Positions 7,232-14,758 of a DNA stretch of 17,452 nucleotides are shown piece after piece (position 1 is the first letter of the stretch; each line of letters begins with the position of its first letter). Under the pieces are notes generated by a model. The model was not told the DNA's origin and searched no databases. It saw only the letters and a program-made list of their open reading frames with translations. Location of the stretch: NCBI GenBank assembly GCA_002346535.1, contig DDZZ01000005.1:1-17452 (forward strand), given 5' to 3'. The position numbers and the translations under genes were made by a program. Source of the stretch: Opitutales bacterium UBA2995. Its GTDB lineage: Bacteria > Verrucomicrobiota > Verrucomicrobiia > Opitutales > UBA2995.

Positions 7232-8032
7232 TTATAAGGGAACCATCTGTCGTTTGCGTTGGGTAAACTGGCAGGTTTGGGTGTAACCTGCTTTACGAGC
7301 CAGTTCCATGGCTTCGGGGAAATTCATTCCGACCTCCTCAGGGGCGTGGGCATCGGAGGCGAAGGTAATGGGAACATTCATCTCAGCAGCCAACTGGACC
7401 ATGGAGGGATGAGGATAGATCTCCTTGCAATCCTTGCGCAAGCCGGCCGTGTTAATCTCCATGGCCGTTCCAGTGCGAACGGCTGCCTTAAGCATGGAAC
7501 CATAAAGCGGGGTGCAATCCTGGCCCGGGATAAAGGCAAACTTTTTGCATAGATCCGGATGGGCCACGATTTCGAAAAGGCCTGAATCCACAGCGCGGGT
7601 TAATCGATCAAAATAGGCCTGCCACACTTCATAGACATCGTGCTGTTTCCACAGGTCTATTTTCTTGGGGTTATCGAAATCCCAGGTGTCGGTCACATAA
7701 TGAACGGCACCGATCAAATAATCCCAGGGATGACGGGCGGCGAGGTCCTTGATCCAATCTTCCTGGTCCGGGAAATAATCCACCTCCATGGCCAGCTTGA
7801 TTCGGAGTTGTGGGTAGTCGCGACGAGCCTTGGCCACCTTTTCAACATAGCCATCCAGGTCATCCTGGTACATGTGCCAATCATCATAATCATCCCGGAT
7901 CATGGGATTGTGTTCGGAGAAGCCGATTTCGGTAAAGCCTTTCTGGACTGCTTGTTCGGCTAGTTCCCAGGGTTCACCTACCGCATGGTGGCAAAGCGGC
8001 GTGTGCATGTGGTAATCAGCGGGAAAAACCAT
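7232..8032 (-). CDS. PHP-domain phosphoesterase, histidinol-phosphatase (HisJ)-like
   Basis: A 266-residue PHP hydrolase with the usual metal-binding set: His8-x-His10 and the His15-His16 pair (DYHMHTPLCHH), Glu40-His41 (GFSEHNP), Glu83 (MEVDYF), His111 (GAVHYV), His158 (VAHPDL) and Asp227-x-His229 (FASDAHA). Length and motifs match HisJ-type histidinol-phosphate phosphatases. I chose the ATG at 8032. The frame is open upstream to 8146, but that extension runs through a palindromic repeat and has no family resemblance. As first gene of the operon with phnW and pbfA, it may act on a small phosphorylated metabolite of aminophosphonate metabolism rather than on histidinol phosphate. No his genes are nearby. 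The function remains open, but the family assignment is firm. Confidence 0.87.
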   Translation of the reverse strand: MVFPADYHMHTPLCHHAVGEPWELAEQAVQKGFTEIGFSEHNPMIRDDYDDWHMYQDDLDGYVEKVAKARRDYPQLRIKLAMEVDYFPDQEDWIKDLAARHPWDYLIGAVHYVTDTWDFDNPKKIDLWKQHDVYEVWQAYFDRLTRAVDSGLFEIVAHPDLCKKFAFIPGQDCTPLYGSMLKAAVRTGTAMEINTAGLRKDCKEIYPHPSMVQLAAEMNVPITFASDAHAPEEVGMNFPEAMELARKAGYTQTCQFTQRKRQMVPL

Positions 8033-8074
8033 GGACCGAAACTCATGTGGCAGAGAAAGATGTTCAAGGGGATT

Positions 8075-8161
8075 CGTCACGCACGCGTCCCGCGTCGACA
8101 AACCCTGAGAAGCGCCGAGGCGAGACGCCTCGGCACCTGCACGCAAGACGCGTGAGTGACG
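8075..8161. repeat. 87-bp palindromic extragenic element
   Basis: The outer arms are 8075-8089 and 8147-8161, 15 bp each with one mismatch (GTCACGCACGCGTC against GACGCGTGAGTGAC). Inside is a perfect 9-bp hairpin, GCCGAGGCG / CGCCTCGGC (8114-8122 and 8126-8134), with the loop AGA. The double-palindrome layout and GC-rich content are those of a non-autonomous REP/MITE-type repeat. It lies between two divergent starts (8032 minus, 8202 plus). Confidence 0.75.
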
Positions 8162-8165
8162 TTGA

Positions 8166-8193
8166 TTGACAATTACCCTAGCAATTTTCTAAC
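8166..8193 (+). promoter_or_regulatory. Candidate sigma70-type promoter
   Basis: A perfect TTGACA (8166-8171), a 16-base spacer and TCTAAC (8188-8193, 4/6 to the -10 consensus). Initiation would fall at about 8200, almost on the ATG at 8202, giving a nearly leaderless transcript. It would drive the broken oxidoreductase start and, by read-through, the plus-strand operon from 8272. Confidence 0.4.
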
Positions 8194-8201
8194 GTTCAAC
8201 C

Positions 8202-8288
8202 ATGGACACTTCACCTCCAACCGAAAGTAAATTGGTCATCATTGGGGGGTGTTCTGCAAGCCTGCGAGCCGATGTCCGACCAAGATGA
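8202..8288 (+). pseudogene. N-terminal scrap of an FAD-dependent oxidoreductase
   Basis: An ATG at 8202 opens MDTSPPTESKLVIIGG, the usual beginning of a GxGxxG flavoprotein (polar leader, then the first beta strand and dinucleotide loop). After the run GGGGGG (8244-8249) the frame reads Cys and unrelated residues and ends at TGA 8286-8288, overlapping the next gene's start. Adding one G would fuse it in frame to the following ORF, giving two FAD-binding starts in tandem, which is not natural. I infer the 5' end of a gene lost at a recombination or assembly junction. FAD oxidoreductases recur in phnW/pbfA clusters, so it may have belonged to region 2. Confidence 0.5.
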
Positions 8289-10752
8289 ACTGCAAGTCAC
8301 TTCCGTGAGCGATCTTCCAAGCTCCGCGAGAGTGGTGATCGTTGGCGGAGGGATTGTCGGCTGCAGTGTCGCCTACCACTTGACGAAGTTGGGCTGGCGG
8401 GACGTTCTGCTGCTCGAACAGGGTGAGCTGGCAGGCGGTACGAGCTGGCACGCGGCCGGGCTGATAGGACAGCTGCGGACCTCGAACAGCCTAACGAAAA
8501 TCAACAAATACAGCGTCGAATTCTCCCAGACGCTGCAGGCCGAAACCGGCGTCGAGACCGGCTGGAATGAAGTCGGTAGCTTGATAGTGGGCACTTCGGA
8601 AGAGCGTATGACGCAACTCCGGCGCACAGCTGCAATGGCGGAAGTATTTGGTGTCGAAGCGCAGCTCATTGGCTCGCAAGAGGCGGGTGAGAAATGGCCG
8701 CTGATGCGTACCGACGATGTTCTTGGTGCTGTTTGGTTGCCCCATGATGGCAAGGTGGTTCCTGAGGGCGTCGTCAAGGCGCTCGCGAAGGGTGCAAGCA
8801 ATCGCGGCGCACAGATCGTCGAGGGCGTGCGCGTGGACGACGTCATCGTCGAGGGCGGGCGTGTGCTCGGCGTGCGCACCGGTCGTGGCGACATCCGGGC
8901 TGACTGGGTCGTCCTTTGCGGTGGAATGTGGACCCGCCAGATCGGCCTCAGGATGGGCGTCGATATCCCGCTCTACCCGGTTGAGCACCACTACATCGTT
9001 AGCGAGCCGATAGACGGCGTGGATAAGGACCGCCCGGTCGGGCGCGATCCGAACGAGATGATCTACTATCGCTCCGAGGACGACGGCTCGATCATGCTCG
9101 GCGCTTTTCAGAAGGAGTCGACAGCCTGGCTGGTGGACCGCGTGCCGGACGACTTCAGCTTCCAGCTGCTCGAGCCCGACTGGCCAAAGTACGAGCAGCC
9201 GCTGCGCGCGGGGAAGCACCGCATACCCGTCCTTGAACACGCCGAATTCCCGAAGTTCGTCAACGGCCCCGAGAGTTTTACTCCCGACAGCAACTTCATC
9301 ATGGGCGAGCCGGCGGGGCTAGATGGCCTGTTCGTCCTGGCGGGTTTCAACTCGGTCGGCATCGCCAGCGCCGGCGGCGCCGGGAAGTATGCCGCCGAGT
9401 GGCTTGAGCAGAGCTCGCCGACAATGGATCTCTGGTCGGTGGACATCCGCCGCTTCGTGCCACAGCAGAACGATCAGACCTACCTGCGCGAGCGCGTCGC
9501 CGAGGTGCTAGGCCTGCACTACCAGATGGCGTGGCCGAACCGCGAAATGGAAACAGCGCGCGGGATTCGAAAAGGGGCGCTTTACGACCGTCTCGGGGAC
9601 CGCGGTGCCTGTTTTGGATCTTCCATGGGATGGGAACGGCCGAATTGGTATGCGCCCCCCGGTACCAATCCGGTGGTCGAGTATTCCTTTATTCGACAGA
9701 ACTGGGGACCCTTCGTTGCGGAAGAAGTGCGCGCCTGCCGGGAGAATGTCGCCATTTTCGACCAGTCGACATTCTCCAAATACGCCCTCTCGGGCTCGGA
9801 TGCCGTCGGCATCTTGCAACGCCTCTGCGGAAACAACGTCGATGTGCCGGTGGGACGATCAGTCTACACCGGTATGTTCAACGAGCGGGGAACCTTTGAG
9901 TCTGACCTGACGATGGTGCGCGACAGCGAGGATGCGTTTTACATCATCACCGCGACCGGCCAAACCATCCACGACTTCGATTGGATCTGCCGACATATCC
10001 CTGACGGTGCCGATGCCGAGCTAGTCAATATGACCTCTGGATATGGCGTTGTGAGCGTGATGGGCCCGAATGCGCGGAAGCTCCTCGCCGCCGTCTCCGA
10101 TATCGACCTCAGCGACGAGGCGTTTCCTTTCGCGACAGCTCAAACCATTGCGATTGGAGGTGCGGAGGTGCGCGCCTTGCGCATCACCTACGTCGGCGAA
10201 CTCGGCTGGGAACTCCACTGTCGCACCGAAGATCAGATATCTGTCTACGATGCACTTGTCCATGCCGGCGCTGCCTTCAATCTCAAGCACGCCGGCCACT
10301 ACGCGATCAACGCGATGCGGCTCGAGAAGGCTTACCGTGCCTGGGGGCATGACATCTCTCCCGACGAAACGCCATTGGAGGCAGGGCTGGCGTTTGCAAT
10401 CGATTGGGACAAGGACTTCCTCGGCAAGGACCGCCTGCTGGAACAGAAGAGAGACGGAATCCGCAAACGTCTCGTCACTTTTGTGCTGGAAGACCCTGAG
10501 CCCACGCTCTGGGGAAGCGAACCGATCCTCCGCGATGGCGAAACGGTTGGGTACACCACCTCAGGGGCTTACAGTCCGACTCTTGGAGCAGCCATTGCCA
10601 TGGGTTATGTGAAACGCGCCGACGGGGGAGTCATTGGCAACGACTATATCAGAACAGGCGCCTTCGAGATTCTCATTGACGGCATTCGCTACGCCGCGAA
10701 AGCGTATTTGCGATCGCCCTACGATCCGAAACGCGGCAAGATCTTGAGATGA
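8272..10752 (+). CDS. Dimethylglycine/sarcosine-dehydrogenase-like flavoprotein with GCV_T domain
   Basis: An 826-residue protein from the ATG at 8272. The frame extends upstream only to a TTG at 8242 that lies in the junction sequence. The N-terminal DAO/FAD domain (about 19-390) has GGGIVG (25-30), Glu49 for the FAD ribose, and SWHAAGL, where His60 is the usual covalent 8-alpha-FAD histidine of dimethylglycine and sarcosine dehydrogenases. A short FAO_M linker (about 390-450) is followed by a folate-binding GCV_T aminomethyltransferase domain (about 475-725) and its C-terminal barrel (about 735-815, with LEKAYRAWGHD before it). Family members oxidise an N-methyl group and pass the one-carbon unit to tetrahydrofolate. 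The substrate is not readable from sequence: dimethylglycine, sarcosine or another N-methylated amine are possible. The stop overlaps the transporter start (ATGA). Confidence 0.88.
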   Translation: MSDQDELQVTSVSDLPSSARVVIVGGGIVGCSVAYHLTKLGWRDVLLLEQGELAGGTSWHAAGLIGQLRTSNSLTKINKYSVEFSQTLQAETGVETGWNEVGSLIVGTSEERMTQLRRTAAMAEVFGVEAQLIGSQEAGEKWPLMRTDDVLGAVWLPHDGKVVPEGVVKALAKGASNRGAQIVEGVRVDDVIVEGGRVLGVRTGRGDIRADWVVLCGGMWTRQIGLRMGVDIPLYPVEHHYIVSEPIDGVDKDRPVGRDPNEMIYYRSEDDGSIMLGAFQKESTAWLVDRVPDDFSFQLLEPDWPKYEQPLRAGKHRIPVLEHAEFPKFVNGPESFTPDSNFIMGEPAGLDGLFVLAGFNSVGIASAGGAGKYAAEWLEQSSPTMDLWSVDIRRFVPQQNDQTYLRERVAEVLGLHYQMAWPNREMETARGIRKGALYDRLGDRGACFGSSMGWERPNWYAPPGTNPVVEYSFIRQNWGPFVAEEVRACRENVAIFDQSTFSKYALSGSDAVGILQRLCGNNVDVPVGRSVYTGMFNERGTFESDLTMVRDSEDAFYIITATGQTIHDFDWICRHIPDGADAELVNMTSGYGVVSVMGPNARKLLAAVSDIDLSDEAFPFATAQTIAIGGAEVRALRITYVGELGWELHCRTEDQISVYDALVHAGAAFNLKHAGHYAINAMRLEKAYRAWGHDISPDETPLEAGLAFAIDWDKDFLGKDRLLEQKRDGIRKRLVTFVLEDPEPTLWGSEPILRDGETVGYTTSGAYSPTLGAAIAMGYVKRADGGVIGNDYIRTGAFEILIDGIRYAAKAYLRSPYDPKRGKILR

Positions 10753-12053
10753 GCACGGTTATTAAATCTCCCATCACCCGATTCCTCGAGAGGGTACCAG
10801 CTCAGGTGCTGGCGGTCTACGCGATTGTCGCCGCATTCTCTACCTACTTCTGCATGTACGCCTTTCGAAGGCCCTTTGCGGCGGCGAACTATGAGGGGCT
10901 TCGGTTTTTCGGCACTGACATCGATCTGAAGACGGCGTTCGTCATCAGCCAGATCCTCGGATACATGCTCTCAAAGTACATCGGGATCAAAGTCTGCTCG
11001 GAGACGACGCGGAAACAACGCATGTGGAGGCTGTTCGGGCTGATCATCGCCGCGGAGGTGGCACTGGTGCTCTTCGCAGTGCTGCCCGCAGAATGGAAGC
11101 TGATTGCGATCTTCTGCAACGGCCTGCCACTGGGAATGGTCTGGGGCTTGGTCGTGCTCTACCTGGAGGGCAGACGGACTTCGGAGCTCTTACTCGCCGG
11201 ATTGAGTTGTTCGTTCATCATCGCCAGTGGGGTGGTGAAGGGTGCTGGGCGGTGGCTCATTGAGGCGCATGGATACGGGGACTTCACTATGCCTGCCATG
11301 ACCGGACTGATCTTTCTGGTGCCGTTCGTGATTTCCGTGTTTTTGCTGAACCAGATTCCAGAGCCGACTCAAAAGGACATCGACGCCCGGGTTCAACGCG
11401 AATCGATGAACGCGAGCGAGAGAATGCGTTTTATGAAGGAGTTTCTACCGGGTATGCTGATGCTGCTTACGGCGTACTTTTTCCTCACAGCCTACCGGGA
11501 CTTTCGTGACAACTACATGTCCAACATTCTCCTTGAAATGGGAATCACGGAACAAACCAAGTTCATGCTCCTATCAGAATTACCTGTGGCCTTTGGCGTC
11601 CTGGTGATGCTCGGCGGCCTGTTTCTGATCCGGAACAACCGTTGGGGCTTGATCGGCGCGTATGCGATCATGCTGCTTGGCCTCGTACTCATGGGAGGGA
11701 GCACGCTCTTACTCGACAATGGAGCTATCAGGGGCGATGTCTGGATGGTGTTGGTCGGGCTCGGTGCCTACCTTGCTTACGTGCCTTTTGGCTCGGTGCT
11801 TTTCGACCGGCTCATCGCCGCGACCCGTGTGATCGGCACTGCGGTGTTCGCCATCTATGTCGCAGACGCGATCGGCTACATGGGCTCGGTAGGTGTGCAA
11901 CTCTATAAAGATATTGTCGAGACCGACGCGACGCGGCTCGATTTCTTCCGCCGGTTCACTTACGGCATGAGCATCCTTGGGGTAGTCCTCATGGCGAGTA
12001 GCTGCGTCTACTTCCTAGGCAAAGCGAAGAAGTCTCTCTCGGCGGATCGATGA
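10749..12053 (+). CDS. MFS-like 12-helix transporter, DUF5690 family
   Basis: A 434-residue integral membrane protein with about twelve hydrophobic segments, starting with VLAVYAIVAAFSTYFCMYAF and ending with ILGVVLMASSCVYFLG. A longer cytoplasmic loop in the middle (about residues 203-230) splits it into two halves of six helices, as in the major facilitator superfamily. The YAFRRPFAAANYEG and SQILGYMLSKYIGIK stretches and the NGLPLGMVWGL segment are characteristic of DUF5690 proteins, for which I know no assigned substrate. It is sandwiched between two FAD amine oxidoreductases with 4-bp ATGA overlaps on both sides, so its cargo is very likely the substrate or product of those enzymes. High confidence in family, none in cargo. 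Confidence 0.88.
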   Translation: MSTVIKSPITRFLERVPAQVLAVYAIVAAFSTYFCMYAFRRPFAAANYEGLRFFGTDIDLKTAFVISQILGYMLSKYIGIKVCSETTRKQRMWRLFGLIIAAEVALVLFAVLPAEWKLIAIFCNGLPLGMVWGLVVLYLEGRRTSELLLAGLSCSFIIASGVVKGAGRWLIEAHGYGDFTMPAMTGLIFLVPFVISVFLLNQIPEPTQKDIDARVQRESMNASERMRFMKEFLPGMLMLLTAYFFLTAYRDFRDNYMSNILLEMGITEQTKFMLLSELPVAFGVLVMLGGLFLIRNNRWGLIGAYAIMLLGLVLMGGSTLLLDNGAIRGDVWMVLVGLGAYLAYVPFGSVLFDRLIAATRVIGTAVFAIYVADAIGYMGSVGVQLYKDIVETDATRLDFFRRFTYGMSILGVVLMASSCVYFLGKAKKSLSADR

Positions 12054-13285
12054 CAGAATTGCCGGGTACCGAGTTCGAGTTCGTCGTCATCGGTGGTGGT
12101 GCTGTCGGCTGTGGCGTCGCCTACAGTCTGGCGAAGTCTGGCAAGGCGGACATCTTGCTCATCGACCGGGCGGATGACGTCGGCACGGTGACCACTTCCC
12201 AGGGTGCCGGGCTCGCCGGACAGATGCGCAGTTCGGTCGAGCGAACAAAACTGGCCATGCATTCGGTGCAAACGTTCCGCGAGCTGCAAGCCCATGCCGC
12301 AGTGGAACCGGACTGGAAAGAGGTCGGCTCCTTGCGGCTCGCGCTCTCCGATGAGGTTGTCGCTCAATTCGAAGCCCTGAAAGGAGTCGCCGATCACTGC
12401 GGGCTCGAGAGCGCGATGATCCACATCGCGGAGGCGAAAGAGAGGTGGCCTCCGATGGACTTTAGTGAGGTCAAAGCAGTGCTCTGGTGCCCGAGTGACG
12501 GTTACATGTTGCCTAAGTCAGTCGCCAGTTCCTACCGCCACGAGTGCGAGCGCATGGGCGTTCAATTTGTAACTAGCACTTCTGTCGACACGATCGAGAT
12601 CGAAGACGGGTACGTCACGGGTGTCGGAACCGATCGGGGCAAACTCCGATGCCGATATGCAATTAATGCGGCGGGCGCCCACGCCTACCACATCGGCCAG
12701 CTTGCCGGGCTCGAGTTGCCGATCGTGCCCGTCCGTCACGAGTACTTTGTCACGGTCGATTGGGACGGGCTCGATCCGCAGTTCCCGTGTTTCCGGGTAC
12801 CCGACCTGACACTGTACGGCCGCGTCGCCGATGGCGGCATGCTCCTTGGCGGTTGGGAACCTGCCGCGCTCCACACCGACCCGCGTCAGTTTCCGCTCGG
12901 GGCAAAGGCACCACCAATCGAGCCCGACTGGAACGTGCTCGGTAGCTTTGAGGACAAGATGGCGCAGCTCTTTCCGGCGGTGAGGGGCAGCGAGAAATCG
13001 CGCGTCGGCAAGGGCTGGCCGACCTTCACCCCTGACGGGCAGTTCATCATCGGCGAGAGCTCGCGCGTGCCTGGCTTCGTGATGGCGGGCGGCTGCAACG
13101 CGCATGGAATTTCGGGCTCCGGAGGGATCGGCCAGCTTCTAGTCGAATCACTTTCAGACGAACCAAGTTCGAGTTACTTGGAAGGCCTCAGCCCAGACCG
13201 GTTCACCGAGACCGAGTGGGACTGGGCAGAAGCGACCTCCCGGGCGCGTGCCGTGTATGAGACCTACTACGGTATCGAAACTTAG
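12050..13285 (+). CDS. FAD-dependent amine/amino-acid oxidoreductase (DAO family)
   Basis: A 411-residue single-domain DAO flavoprotein. It has the dinucleotide fold VVIGGGAVG (12-20), Asp39 at the end of the second strand in LLIDR, and the C-terminal FAD motif FTPDGQFIIGES with GGCNAHGISGSGG near residue 350. It resembles the FAD half of the 826-residue protein upstream but lacks the GCV_T half. At the position of the covalent-FAD histidine it has Gln51 (TTSQGAGLAGQMR), so flavin attachment is probably non-covalent. Likely chemistry is C-N bond oxidation of a secondary or primary amine, giving imine or aldehyde plus amine. The start overlaps the transporter stop in ATGA. The substrate is unknown; it probably works on the same molecule as, or one step after, the upstream enzyme. 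Confidence 0.87.
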   Translation: MTELPGTEFEFVVIGGGAVGCGVAYSLAKSGKADILLIDRADDVGTVTTSQGAGLAGQMRSSVERTKLAMHSVQTFRELQAHAAVEPDWKEVGSLRLALSDEVVAQFEALKGVADHCGLESAMIHIAEAKERWPPMDFSEVKAVLWCPSDGYMLPKSVASSYRHECERMGVQFVTSTSVDTIEIEDGYVTGVGTDRGKLRCRYAINAAGAHAYHIGQLAGLELPIVPVRHEYFVTVDWDGLDPQFPCFRVPDLTLYGRVADGGMLLGGWEPAALHTDPRQFPLGAKAPPIEPDWNVLGSFEDKMAQLFPAVRGSEKSRVGKGWPTFTPDGQFIIGESSRVPGFVMAGGCNAHGISGSGGIGQLLVESLSDEPSSSYLEGLSPDRFTETEWDWAEATSRARAVYETYYGIET

Positions 13286-13305
13286 CTGACACTACACTAG
13301 TCACC

Positions 13306-14069
13306 ATGGACTACGACCTCACCCAGATCCCAGCCAACTACCACGCCAACCGCCGCCTCTCCAAGGAGACCGCCCAGATGTGGATGGAGGCTATCGGCAA
13401 ACATGTCCAGATCGGACCAGGTGATACGATCTTGGATCTGGGCTGTGGCACCGGCCGCTTCTCAAGCGCGCTAGCCGAGAGCTTCGCAGCGAAAGTGATC
13501 GGGGTAGACCCCTCTTCCAGATGCTCCACCACGCCGGCTCGGCTCCAGTGGAGATCGACTTTCGCGAGGGGCGCGCGGAGCAGATCCCGGTTAGGATGGC
13601 GGAGGTGAGGCTCGTGTTCATGTCGATGATGTTCCACCACATCGAAGACTTGGATGCTGCGATCGCCGAGTTTGGCCGCGTCCTCCAGGGCGGTGGATTT
13701 GTCTGTGTCCGCAACTCGACCTTGGACTCGCTCGACAGCTACCCGTACCTCGAGCACTTCCCTGGTGCGCGATCGGCCTGCGAGTCTATCAACAGGTCGA
13801 TCGAGGAGATCAACCGGCGTTTTGTCGAGCAAGGATTTCGCACTGTGACCAACGAGGTCATCACCCAGCCGGCCGCGAACAGCCCGGCCGCCTACGCGGA
13901 GAAGGTTGGCTGCAGGGTATACTCGGATCTCAACATGATCTCCGACGAGGAATTTGCGGCGGGCCTCAACAGCTTGAGGTCGGCGATGGCCGAACTCGAT
14001 CCTGATGATCCGGTGAACGAGGAGATTGATCTGCTGGTCTACTCGAAAGTGGACACACCGGCCACGTAG
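13306..14069 (+). pseudogene. Class I SAM-dependent methyltransferase, broken by a one-base deletion
   Basis: Two frames join into one methyltransferase. Residues 1-71 (13306-13518) carry motif I ILDLGCGTG (43-50) and the acidic end of strand 2, VIGVDPS. The frame then switches, and 13521-14069 continues with HHAGS, DFREGRAEQIP, and FMSMMFHHIEDLDAAIAEFGRVLQGGG in the usual order for the family. Restoring a single A in TCC-AG-ATG at 13519-13520 would read DPSSKML, the normal family sequence, and give about 254 residues. Untreated, the first frame runs on to 13608 in nonsense. It follows the DAO gene by 20 bp. Its target could be N-, O- or S-methylation, which I cannot determine. The lesion may be a real mutation or a sequencing error; the ATG at 13521 could restart only a non-functional C-terminal part. 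Confidence 0.8.
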
Positions 14070-14758
14070 CGAACGATCCATGCGGAAAGGAGATTTGCAT
14101 CTGGCTGGCTCGCGAAGCTGGACGCTGCTGTGGAGGAGACGTCAGGCGGAATGATCGAGGCCCGTGTTTCGAGGAGCGCTGCTGCGTAGTCACAGGGGAA
14201 TTCGGGATGTCCCTGGATCCCAACAAGCGACCCGCATCGAAACATCGCAACCGGGCAGTGCGGCGTGGATGCCAGCACGGTCGCTCCCACTGGGAGTTTT
14301 GTGATCTGTTCCTGGTGGCTACTAATGACCTGATAGCTGTTCGCACGCGGATCCATCCAAGGCTGGTGCTCGACGATCGTCACCTCGTGGACCCCAACGC
14401 CCCAGCCCTGGTCGGCGACGTGCACCTCCCCACCCAGGGCCTTGGCGATCATCTGGTGACCAAAACAGATCCCGAACAACTTCGCCCGCTCGGCGTGCAA
14501 CAGCCGGACGAACTCCTCGAACTTGTCGACCCACTCCGCATCCTCGTTCACGGATCCTGCGGAGCCAGTGGTCAGGTAGCCGTCGCACTCGTTCGGCGCG
14601 GCCGGGTAGTGGCCGGCGGTGGCGTCGTAGAACTGGAGCCGGACATCTGGGTGGACGCGGAACATCCGCGCGAACATATCGGGATAGCCTCCCGCGATGG
14701 GCTCGAGCTCCGGGGCCACATGGTCGCAGAGCATGACGCCGATGGTGGTCATGCTCAC
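14039..14758 (-). CDS. Class I glutamine amidotransferase-like hydrolase (GMPS-like GATase1)
   Basis: A 239-residue protein with the class I glutaminase triad: nucleophile Cys98 in FGICFGHQ, with His184 and Glu186 in IQGHPEF, plus the GSAGSVNED oxyanion-region motif of stand-alone GMP-synthase-like GATases. There is no synthetase domain, so it probably hydrolyses a gamma-glutamyl amide rather than delivering ammonia. As third gene after a glutamine-synthetase-like ligase, it is a good candidate for removing the gamma-glutamyl group that the ligase adds, the role PuuD plays in putrescine breakdown (PuuD belongs to a different subfamily). The GTG at 14758 overlaps the dehydrogenase stop (GTGA); the ATG at 14752 is an alternative. 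Its 3' end overlaps the convergent methyltransferase by 31 bp. Confidence 0.85.
   Translation of the reverse strand: MSMTTIGVMLCDHVAPELEPIAGGYPDMFARMFRVHPDVRLQFYDATAGHYPAAPNECDGYLTTGSAGSVNEDAEWVDKFEEFVRLLHAERAKLFGICFGHQMIAKALGGEVHVADQGWGVGVHEVTIVEHQPWMDPRANSYQVISSHQEQITKLPVGATVLASTPHCPVAMFRCGSLVGIQGHPEFPCDYAAALLETRASIIPPDVSSTAASSFASQPDANLLSAWIVRYVAGVSTFE

Noticed and set aside
8033..8146. 38-codon N-terminal extension of the PHP phosphoesterase
   Set aside because: The extension is translated from the palindromic repeat, and the catalytic domain begins right after the ATG at 8032.
8242..8271. TTG start ten codons upstream of the DMGDH-like ATG
   Set aside because: It falls in the junction sequence, has no ribosome binding site, and adds residues unlike the family.
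8202..8360. A frameshifted single gene running from ATG 8202 into the DMGDH-like gene
   Set aside because: Restoring frame with one G would place two FAD-binding first strands about 30 residues apart in one protein, which is not seen in the family.
8491..9240. 249-codon minus-strand open frame
   Set aside because: Antisense to the FAD domain of the DMGDH-like gene; low-complexity His/Ala/Asp-rich translation.
13338..14081. 247-codon minus-strand open frame that spans the methyltransferase without a frameshift
   Set aside because: It is unbroken, but its translation is Arg/Val/Asp-rich without motifs, while the plus strand shows clear SAM-methyltransferase motifs on both sides of a one-base lesion.
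14039..14758. GMP synthase or anthranilate synthase component
   Set aside because: Only the amidotransferase domain is present and there is no synthetase partner gene; stand-alone hydrolase fits better.
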